A stretch of 64,000 nt of DNA from Candidatus Obscuribacter sp. (GTDB lineage: Bacteria > Cyanobacteriota > Vampirovibrionia > Obscuribacterales > Obscuribacteraceae), in NCBI GenBank assembly GCA_016718315.1, contig JADKDV010000001.1, positions 310,001 through 374,000 on the forward strand, written 5' to 3'. Positions 36,221-43,718 of this stretch are shown piece by piece. A program made the translations under genes and the position numbers. Position 1 is the stretch's first letter, and every line of letters starts with the position of its first letter. The notes under the pieces were generated by a model. That model searched no databases and was not told the origin of the DNA. It saw nothing but the letters and a program-made list of their open reading frames with translations.

Positions 36221-36901
36221 TTAGCGCCTCAGGCCAAGCGCTTCTTGAGTGCTATCGAGCAGATGCTCCAGAGCCAGGAGGCTATAGCGCTCCATCCGGT
36301 CAGCGGTGAGCGGCTTGCCTTCTACTTGCCAGGCAAGGTCTGTAGCCGATTGATATTGCTCAACTGCAAAATCGCTCTGTGGTGTCAATGTAAAGGTCAT
36401 AAGTGGCTCTATCTCGGCTTCTATGCGAGATAGACCAATAACTCTATCGGTGGGTATAAGGTAAAAATCAATACGCTCATCAGCGCCCCTGATTACCAGA
36501 CTAAGCAGCCTGGTCGAAAAGCGACTGCGATAGTAGGTCACTGAGCGCGAGGGGCGTCTCAAGTGATCATAGTCCGATAGCTCTGTCGCTTTTATTGGTG
36601 GCTGTGCTGTTAAGAGCAAGTCCTTGAGCGAGTTGACGTGATTTAGCTCAAGAGCATAGGCCTCAAGGGTATGAAATACACGATCCAGTAGACCGGTCAT
36701 CGATTTGATGACTTGCTCCTGACGGCTAGCGCTACGCTCAGCCTCTTGCTCCTGTTGGGAACGGGCACTATCTGCATAGGACTGGGATTTGGCTGTCAGG
36801 TATTGCAAATAGTCCTGACGCACAGTAGTTGTGATGTTGCGGTAGTTTTGCAGGATATGCTGACTGAGCCCAGCTGCGGACTGTTGGAAACCGGGCTTCA
36901 T
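36221..36901 (-). CDS. Hypothetical protein with coiled-coil N terminus
   Basis: A 226-residue soluble protein. The N-terminal 70 residues are a Gln/Ser/Glu-rich helix (DYLQYLTAKSQSYADSARSQ and following) likely to form a coiled coil. The C-terminal part looks alpha/beta (SVTYYRSRFSTRLLSLVIRG, ERIDFYLIPTDRVIGL). No known motif recognised. It stands alone on the minus strand, 260 bases from the next gene upstream. Confidence 0.65.
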   Translation of the reverse strand: MKPGFQQSAAGLSQHILQNYRNITTTVRQDYLQYLTAKSQSYADSARSQQEQEAERSASRQEQVIKSMTGLLDRVFHTLEAYALELNHVNSLKDLLLTAQPPIKATELSDYDHLRRPSRSVTYYRSRFSTRLLSLVIRGADERIDFYLIPTDRVIGLSRIEAEIEPLMTFTLTPQSDFAVEQYQSATDLAWQVEGKPLTADRMERYSLLALEHLLDSTQEALGLRR

Positions 36902-37161
36902 CAGGGCAGAGCCTCATCACGTGCGGTATGACATCCATGTAAGGATAGCGAGAGTCGAGGGCAAACAGTAGTTAAGTAATGCTCAGCAACTTGTGTCAGT
37001 TACTTTGCGGAGCGCTCGAAATCAAGCGCTGGCCAGGTGGCGCTCTCTGCGCTTAAGTAATGTTGACAAGATTAAAAAACTGTCGGGAATAAAAGTGCTG
37101 CAACTGGCTATGGAAGGGATATACGAGGGTTGCAGGTGAATGCTGCTTGCTTTTCGATACC
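36902..37161. other. Intergenic region without a recognisable gene
   Basis: The 260 bases between two minus-strand genes hold no credible frame. A TTGACA lies near 37070 on the plus strand but no plus-strand gene follows. GCGCT words recur around 37013-37050. I see no terminator and assign nothing. Confidence 0.4.
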
Positions 37162-37905
37162 TTAAGGCTTCTTCAAAATTAGCCAGTTGCTTTGTCTATT
37201 GGTACGTGAGCGATCAAGACCGATTGTAATAGCTTTACCTGTGGTGGCATGGCGATACCAACCTTCGTCCCATGCGCCCATATCAAAGTAGAGTGCTTCA
37301 GTTACTCCCATAGACACTAGATCTCTGTTAAATGTACTAAAGGAGATGGCTTTATCACTTTCAAAAACTTTATAGACGCCCTGCTTTGTCAGACCAATAG
37401 CCCGTCTTTGAAATCTACTCTGGTCACGAAAGACCGCTGGCTTGCCATTGTGGACAAGTAAAAATTGTTGAAATAGTGAGCCGTTAGGCTTTCTTACTGA
37501 CTCTAAAAAATCAAATGAGAGCAGGGTGCTCTTGTTTGTGTCCAATAATTTGCAATTACCATTTGTAATTACCATAGCGCCACCTAGCTCGCGGTTAATG
37601 GCTGTGGCATTGCCGATTGAGCCGCTCACAATAAAGACTCCATCAATATTGTTGTCGTGACGGGTAAATGCAGCTGGGATGCAGAGGACTATATTGCTAT
37701 CCGCTGTTGCAGGTCGCATGGTGCAAAAGTCAAAGTCAAGTTTGCCTTGCGCAAAGACTCTATAGAGATTGCCACTAGGCACTTTGACATGCTCAACGGC
37801 TATTCCCTTGTTTGCTTTTGTGCCACTGCTATCCGCGGCTTGTGTTGGAGTTAAGAGTGTTGCGCAAAGTAAAAGACTGATTGCAAAGCTGACTATCTTA
37901 GGCAT
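37162..37905 (-). CDS. Exported phosphodiester-glycosidase-like protein
   Basis: A 247-residue protein with a signal peptide (FAISLLLCATLLTPTQA, cleaved near residue 23). The body resembles the NAGPA/phosphodiester glycosidase domain: an early YRVFAQGKLDFD strand, IPAAFTRHDNNIDGVFIVSG, and the C-terminal ALYFDMGAWDEGWYRH motif. That motif matches the conserved acidic/aromatic segment of the family. NAGPA removes a covering GlcNAc from mannose-6-phosphate in animals; bacterial homologues are envelope proteins of uncertain substrate. No partner gene is adjacent. Confidence 0.7.
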   Translation of the reverse strand: MPKIVSFAISLLLCATLLTPTQAADSSGTKANKGIAVEHVKVPSGNLYRVFAQGKLDFDFCTMRPATADSNIVLCIPAAFTRHDNNIDGVFIVSGSIGNATAINRELGGAMVITNGNCKLLDTNKSTLLSFDFLESVRKPNGSLFQQFLLVHNGKPAVFRDQSRFQRRAIGLTKQGVYKVFESDKAISFSTFNRDLVSMGVTEALYFDMGAWDEGWYRHATTGKAITIGLDRSRTNRQSNWLILKKP

Positions 37906-38088
37906 CTAACCAATTCTTATCTCAGGGGCTGGCAAAGTCTGCTAACAAACGTCACAGCACGCAGCACAAACTCGTGAGATGTCGCTGATTTGCTTAGGAT
38001 ATCACGACCACACCAGGTGAAATTAGGCAATATCAGCTATTATTAATCGGGAGCCCATCAGTAAGAGGCTTGTGTAACTGGAGCTGGC

Positions 38089-38955
38089 ATGGCAGACATC
38101 AAAAAAGCATACGCAGACAATGTATCTGGCCAGTTTTTTGTCGATAGTACTTGTATCAACTGTGACACCTGCCGACAGTTGGCTCCCGCAGTATTTGCTG
38201 ACCAGGGGGCACACTCATATGTCTTTGCTCAGCCTGTCGATGCCGGTGCTACGAGAGCTGCCACCAGAGCGCTAATCTGTTGTCCCACCGGCTCAATCGG
38301 CACCATCGCCGCTAATCAAGCAAAAACAGTAATGAAGGATTTGCCTCTGCTCATTGAGGACAATGTCTATTACAGCGGCTTTAACTCACCCAAGTCTTAT
38401 GGTGGCAATAGCTTCTTCATTCAACATGCTGAGGGTAACTGGCTTGTTGATTCACCAAAGTACTTACCCCATCTGGTCAAACGATTTAGAGACCTCGGTG
38501 GTATCAGATACATATTTTTGACACACCAGGATGATGTTGCCGAAGCAGATCGCTATGCTACCGAGTTTGGTGCCATGCGCATCATTCACAGAGCTGATTT
38601 AAATTCGCAACCTAAATCTGAATTAGTCATAGACGGCGACGATACAATTGAATTTGCTGCCGAGTTTCAAATCATTCCGGTGCCCGGCCACACCCGTGGA
38701 CACATGGTACTTTTGTATAAGTCCAAGTATCTCTTTACCGGTGATCACCTTTGTTATGACCGAGATAAAAAGGACTTATATGCCTTCCGCACACATTGTT
38801 GGTATTCCTTTGAAGAGCAAACCCGCTCCATGGCAAAACTATTGGACTACAACTTTGAGTGGGTGTTAGCAGGTCATGGAGATAGGATAAAATTACCAGC
38901 TGATCAAATGCAAACCAGACTTAAGGCATTGATTGAACGGATGCAAAAGTCTTAG
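38089..38955 (+). CDS. Ferredoxin-domain metallo-beta-lactamase-fold protein
   Basis: A 288-residue fusion. Residues 15-70 form a single-cluster ferredoxin with CINCDTC and CCPTG, enough to hold one 4Fe-4S cluster. Residues 85-285 are an MBL-fold domain whose metal motif is THQDDVAEA instead of THxHxDH, followed by PVPGHTRGHMVLL, FTGDHL and AGHGDR. The His-to-Asp change in the first motif recalls variants in flavodiiron-like and other redox MBL proteins, so the chemistry may be redox rather than hydrolysis. The ATG has GGAG upstream. Confidence 0.85.
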   Translation: MADIKKAYADNVSGQFFVDSTCINCDTCRQLAPAVFADQGAHSYVFAQPVDAGATRAATRALICCPTGSIGTIAANQAKTVMKDLPLLIEDNVYYSGFNSPKSYGGNSFFIQHAEGNWLVDSPKYLPHLVKRFRDLGGIRYIFLTHQDDVAEADRYATEFGAMRIIHRADLNSQPKSELVIDGDDTIEFAAEFQIIPVPGHTRGHMVLLYKSKYLFTGDHLCYDRDKKDLYAFRTHCWYSFEEQTRSMAKLLDYNFEWVLAGHGDRIKLPADQMQTRLKALIERMQKS

Positions 38956-38980
38956 AGTGCATTATGCTATGTGTAGCTTT

Positions 38981-41737
38981 TCATTTCCCCTGGGTTTGCT
39001 GTAACCACGATAGCTGCGGCTCGACAAGCTTAAATGTCTTACCTCTAGCTTGATAGGCTTTTTGAGCTGCTTTGCGCACGGTGGACTGCTCAGATTGCAA
39101 ATATGATGCGATTGTCTCTATATCTAAGGTTGGCTCAAGAGCCACTGTCTCACATTCCACAATTTGCCATTCGGTGATGGCCTCATCGCTATAGCAGTCT
39201 AGCTGCATTGCCTCGTCTACAGCATCCTGGATTGATACTGGCTCTCCCAGGCTAGGATCGGCTTTGACCAGGGCATTTAGAGCACGATAAAAGAGCAGTG
39301 TAACAGTGCGCTGATAGTCAGATGGATTACAAAAGTCCAGTGCAGCAAAACTGCGTCTCTCTTCCTCTGCCCAATAAGGTGCCAATTTTTCAACTGCTTT
39401 TAGGGCTGCTACTTCGCCTTGATCATCACCGCACTTGAGCAGGCGGCCGATTGTGCTTATCTGGTTTGTCTCACCCCAGGCAATTAGTGCATCCATCACA
39501 GCTATGCTGATGCCGACGTCATGTATTTGCTTGAGTATTTGCATCAGCTCTTTTAGTTTGGTGATTACAACAGATGCTATTTTGCTTTGAGGTGAGGCCA
39601 TACTTTTTAAAGTGTCGGCAGTGGCTGATAAGAGGTCTTTCCAGCTGATGGATTCGAGGCTTGCTTCAAACTCGGCTTTGCCCGTTACTACTTCGATGTA
39701 TTCATCGATCAATTGCAACAATCTCTCCTCGCATCCCTCTGGTCGCATGATACCGATGATAGTGACTGCAATTTGTCGCTTTAGATTGTATTGCTCGACG
39801 ATATAGAGGTTGTCGAGGCATAGTTTTATCAGTCGATTGTCCAGTACTGGTCCGCTCTCACCAATTGCCTTAAGCAAAAATCCAGTAGTGGCATGGTCGT
39901 CTTTGTACTGGGCTGCCCAGATAAACGGCTGTAGCAAGGCACAATCATGTTGACCTAGCCAAGTACCGGTCTCACTGACACGGTCAAAATATACTTTTGA
40001 GTTATCTGTCTGGCAACGATTTTTGACATAGTCAAATGCTGACCAGTGTAAGTCATATCCGTCAATTGTACGTGCGTGTTTTTCTAGTATGTCCATTGAG
40101 TCTGGAGTACGGACGTGCTGCCAGGCAAGTTCTAAAAATTGCTCGAGACTCTCATTTATAGCAGCGGCGGCCTGTTGCTCTAAATTATCCGACTCTTTTG
40201 TTTGCGCAATTTGCTTACTTTTAGCACTGTCTTTGGCAGGGCTATCACCTTTGGCTCCGGTCGTGTCTGCATTGGGCAATAGATTTAGTTCTAAAAAGCT
40301 CTTACGCACTTGGTTTAGATCCTTGATGTCTTTAAATTTAGCCTGTCCGGCTATGACGGACTCTATTAAGAGCACCAGATCCCTTACCACTCTGGCACCA
40401 TGATCACGATAACGCTCACAGCATTGCTCCAGTCTGTCTGTTTGATCAAACCAGTAGCTGTACCAGATAGTGTAAATAGCTAGCTGAGGGGCGCGCTCAC
40501 CAAGGCTCAACCTGCTAGCAAAACGGGCGTCATCACAGCTATTTAAGTTAGGACGGAAGCACTCAGCGACTTCATCTAATTTGCGTTCTTTGTCTGGTCT
40601 GAGAAGTTGAATGATCCACTGTGCGCGCCAGAAATAACTGCGAATTTGATTCTGCGGATCGAGATCTACACTAAAGTCTTCATCCGGTAGCAATTCCATG
40701 CCTGCCGATGCACCCCAGTCGGCATGGGTCAGTCCTATGAGTTTGCGCCAGCCATCGCGCGCGCAATCTTCTGATAGGCGCTCGGCATCGTAGGCACTGG
40801 CAAGTGCCGTGCGATAAGCAAAATCATCAAGCGTTAGAGTCAGTACATCATCTATGTAGTACGTGTCATGGCTCCATAGATAGACAGCGTTAGGCAGTGG
40901 TTTGTCGCGCTGCGGCATAAACATGGTGGCATAGATATTGTCACTATCGCCAAACTGTCCAATCTGCACTGCACCCATAAAGACAGCGGCAAGCTCTTCA
41001 AAATAGTTTTGCCAGGGATGGTCGATGAGCGAGTACCAGATATTGCCTTCAAAAGTACGACGCTGTGAGATGGGCTCATAGTCGGCACCTTCAAAGGCAT
41101 AATTAACTATATCGTCTATTTCTTTAAGCTCGCAGCCCCAAAGATCCTTTAGTGCAAGTGGATCAGTTTTATATTGTGACTTCTCTTCTGCAGTCACTTG
41201 ATCAATCTGACTCATTGCCTCGTGCAATTTAGCTGCATGCTTTTTGAGGAAATCTTTTGGCTTTGCCTTTGCAAATAGAGGATCAAGATCGTAGGCGTCC
41301 TTTAGCGGCCGCCCAGTCGAAGTGCACCGAGTGCCATCTTCTAAATACCAGACTTGATTGGTTGCTTCCCAGTTACTAGTGGCTTCAAATTCGTAGCGCC
41401 AGGTGGCATAAGCTGCAGGATAGCTCTGGTCGGTGTCGGCTTTGCTCTGGATAAAGACAAACTGTCCCTGCCTGTTACCGTGGTGCCATTGTCCACTGCT
41501 TGCCACTGTCCCATCAGGATGATAGGTCTCGACCTTGCCGTGCTGATTGCCTTTGTCGTCAAAGTTGGCGATACAACTGAGGCTGCCATCAGCGCGCCAA
41601 TATCGCCATTCACCCACAGGATAAAATCGCTTCTTAATTACACCTGTTTGTCCACTGGTGCCTGCTTCCCATACATTATCCTGGGGATTCCAGGTGGCTT
41701 TTTCGGGGACAGATGCCGGTCGCTTTTGCTTACTCAT
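38981..41737 (-). CDS. MORN/YwqK-like plus HEAT-repeat protein
   Basis: A 918-residue cytoplasmic protein. Residues about 15-105 contain MORN/YwqK-type beta repeats (EWRYWRADGSLSCIANF; GKVETYHPDGTVASSGQWHH; GNRQGQFVF). The long remainder is helical with HEAT-like repeats near the C terminus (ISTIGRLLKCGDDQGEVAALKAVEKLA). An Ala/Lys/Ser-rich linker separates two helical blocks near residues 490-530. MORN/YwqK repeats occur in antitoxins of contact-dependent systems, but no toxin is next to it. Function unknown; probably a scaffold. Downstream gene of the long minus-strand run, 155 bases after the photolyase stop. Confidence 0.8.
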   Translation of the reverse strand: MSKQKRPASVPEKATWNPQDNVWEAGTSGQTGVIKKRFYPVGEWRYWRADGSLSCIANFDDKGNQHGKVETYHPDGTVASSGQWHHGNRQGQFVFIQSKADTDQSYPAAYATWRYEFEATSNWEATNQVWYLEDGTRCTSTGRPLKDAYDLDPLFAKAKPKDFLKKHAAKLHEAMSQIDQVTAEEKSQYKTDPLALKDLWGCELKEIDDIVNYAFEGADYEPISQRRTFEGNIWYSLIDHPWQNYFEELAAVFMGAVQIGQFGDSDNIYATMFMPQRDKPLPNAVYLWSHDTYYIDDVLTLTLDDFAYRTALASAYDAERLSEDCARDGWRKLIGLTHADWGASAGMELLPDEDFSVDLDPQNQIRSYFWRAQWIIQLLRPDKERKLDEVAECFRPNLNSCDDARFASRLSLGERAPQLAIYTIWYSYWFDQTDRLEQCCERYRDHGARVVRDLVLLIESVIAGQAKFKDIKDLNQVRKSFLELNLLPNADTTGAKGDSPAKDSAKSKQIAQTKESDNLEQQAAAAINESLEQFLELAWQHVRTPDSMDILEKHARTIDGYDLHWSAFDYVKNRCQTDNSKVYFDRVSETGTWLGQHDCALLQPFIWAAQYKDDHATTGFLLKAIGESGPVLDNRLIKLCLDNLYIVEQYNLKRQIAVTIIGIMRPEGCEERLLQLIDEYIEVVTGKAEFEASLESISWKDLLSATADTLKSMASPQSKIASVVITKLKELMQILKQIHDVGISIAVMDALIAWGETNQISTIGRLLKCGDDQGEVAALKAVEKLAPYWAEEERRSFAALDFCNPSDYQRTVTLLFYRALNALVKADPSLGEPVSIQDAVDEAMQLDCYSDEAITEWQIVECETVALEPTLDIETIASYLQSEQSTVRKAAQKAYQARGKTFKLVEPQLSWLQQTQGK

Positions 41738-41892
41738 GCCGATGCTCTTTTTTGCCTGTCTGCTCTTGCTGCAGCTTTGCTGCTAACACTCAAGGCTTAC
41801 AGTTTATCGGACGATTTTTAGGAGAGATTTTTATGAACAAAATAACTGGTAGGCGCAAATAATCCACTATTTTAGGTACTTATTGGCGGGGA

Positions 41893-43674
41893 TTATTCGA
41901 AGTCTTCTGGCCTTGCCACCTTGCCTTGCGCCAGAATGCTTGATAACACCTTAAAAGTCTCTTGATCTTTCTGCCTTTCTTTGTCGGCGCGCTTACTCAA
42001 ACTATTCATTGGCATAAAGAGCCTCTGGTTGTCTTTGAGCTTATCTGCTTTACGGGCAAGAAAGGCCCAGTAAAGACGTGTAATCGGGCAGTTTTTGGCA
42101 GGGTTAAACTGACAGCCTTTGCAGTAGTCACTCATTTTGTTGATGTAGGCACTGCCACTAACGTATGGCTTTGTTGTCATCAAATTGCCAGTGGCAAACA
42201 GACCCATAGAGAGCACATTTGGCTCCACTACCCAGTCATAGGCATCTGCGTATGCCACCCAAAACCAATCGGTAATTTCGCGAGGATTTACATCCATGAG
42301 ATTGGCAATGTTAGAGAGGATCATCAGTCTGGTGATGTGATGACTGTATGCCTCCTGCCAGACGTCTTTGACTACAGTATCCAGGCAGTTTAAGCCAGAG
42401 CTGGTGCCCCAGTATGCTACAGGCAAGGGCTCATTACTATCTAAATAATTGGGCGCGGCACCACCATCTGGGTCTGCTTGGTCTTTTGCTGTTTCTGATT
42501 TGGCTGTGCCTGCTTCCGACTTTGCATTGACCACTCCCGATTTGGCTGTGCCTGCTTTAGTCGCAGGCGCGTCTTGCTGCTTATTAAAATCATTGCCGCT
42601 CCATCTTTTATAGCCTGCGTCAGAGGGCGTCTTGCTGATGGCAGTTTTATCTACAACGGCCCGGTAACCGTCGGTCAGCACATGCATTTTATGTATAAAT
42701 TCACGCCAGCCGATTACCTGTCTGATAAAGCCTTCCTGGCTGGCGGTGCTGATATCTAGCTCCAGTACGTCTGTGACGATATCGCGGGGGATCAGTCGCA
42801 TGATGTTAAGAGGTTGGGATATGCGCGTATGGAAGAGTCCAGAAGACTGGCTCGACATGGCGTCTTCATAGGGACCAAAATTATCCATGCAGTTGTCTTT
42901 TGCCCACTGCCAGAGCCTGTCTGCATCATCCTGTGTGCTGGTCAGGTGGGGCAAGTCGAGCACCCCCGGATGGTGGCCCATGTGGTGCTCGATTAATTCT
43001 CCCACTTCTTCAGTGATTGCATCTACAGCAAAGGTCGACACCACTGGCGGTGAGGTCTGACCTTTCCAGGGCAGGCGGTTTTCGGAGTCAAAGCTGTATT
43101 TGCCACCACGTGGTTTGTTTGGTCCTTCCATGAGGATACCAGTGCTTTGTCTGATGCGCCGGTAAAAGGCATCCATATGATAGGTGCCGTCTTTTGCCTT
43201 AATTGCTTTGAGATCTTCTAGAGAGGTGAGCCAGCCTTCGTGTGGTATTACTTTGATAGCGCCGTCATTGACCAGCTCTGAGAGGTCTTCTCTCAGCTCA
43301 CGTTCGGCTGCTTCCATCATTGTTATTGGGCCTAGCTCATGGACCAAATTCCTCAGCGCCACATGATAGGGTCCATTGACTGAGACATGGCGCACTGCTA
43401 CACCGCGAGCTGCTTGCTCCAGAGCAAAGTGTCTGAGGTTTGAGAGTATCAAAGCTAGTTTTTGTTTGTGGTAAGGACGTCTGGCTGCCTTCCAGGGACT
43501 CTCTACGAGGATGATACCGACTTGCTCAGGCTTTAGCCGACTCAGTGGTCCCAATCGATCTGTGACCTGATCATAAGGCACATAGAGCCACTGTCTGTCA
43601 GACTTGGCACTGTTGTCTTTGTTGAGCTTCTTAAGCTGGGCGCCAAACTTTGTCTTGCTAACGAGATTATCCAT
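41893..43674 (-). CDS. FeS-type cryptochrome/photolyase (PhrB-like)
   Basis: A 593-residue flavoprotein of the prokaryotic (6-4) photolyase/FeS-BCP group. It starts with an ILVESPWKAARRPYHKQKLALILSNLRHF region (Rossmann domain). The C-terminal half carries FAD-binding helices, including VIGWREFIHKMH and ANLMDVNPREITDWFWVAYADAYDWV. The cluster cysteines are in YCKGCQFNPAKNCP. Family members repair UV photoproducts using light and are about 510 residues; here an Ala/Lys/Ser/Thr-rich insertion of about 50 residues (about 375-425) lengthens it. The ATG at 43674 is convincing, but no strong ribosome site is seen. Confidence 0.9.
   Translation of the reverse strand: MDNLVSKTKFGAQLKKLNKDNSAKSDRQWLYVPYDQVTDRLGPLSRLKPEQVGIILVESPWKAARRPYHKQKLALILSNLRHFALEQAARGVAVRHVSVNGPYHVALRNLVHELGPITMMEAAERELREDLSELVNDGAIKVIPHEGWLTSLEDLKAIKAKDGTYHMDAFYRRIRQSTGILMEGPNKPRGGKYSFDSENRLPWKGQTSPPVVSTFAVDAITEEVGELIEHHMGHHPGVLDLPHLTSTQDDADRLWQWAKDNCMDNFGPYEDAMSSQSSGLFHTRISQPLNIMRLIPRDIVTDVLELDISTASQEGFIRQVIGWREFIHKMHVLTDGYRAVVDKTAISKTPSDAGYKRWSGNDFNKQQDAPATKAGTAKSGVVNAKSEAGTAKSETAKDQADPDGGAAPNYLDSNEPLPVAYWGTSSGLNCLDTVVKDVWQEAYSHHITRLMILSNIANLMDVNPREITDWFWVAYADAYDWVVEPNVLSMGLFATGNLMTTKPYVSGSAYINKMSDYCKGCQFNPAKNCPITRLYWAFLARKADKLKDNQRLFMPMNSLSKRADKERQKDQETFKVLSSILAQGKVARPEDFE
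42497..42557. repeat. Direct repeat, 42-base period, inside the photolyase gene
   Basis: The 19-base word GATTTGGCTGTGCCTGCTT occurs at 42497-42515 and again at 42539-42557, a period of 42 bases or 14 codons. It encodes tandem AGTAKS units in the insertion of the photolyase, pointing to in-frame duplication. Confidence 0.85.
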
Positions 43675-43718
43675 TATAAAAGTCTAGCCAGATAATCTGG
43701 ATTTTGTCCCATTTATGT

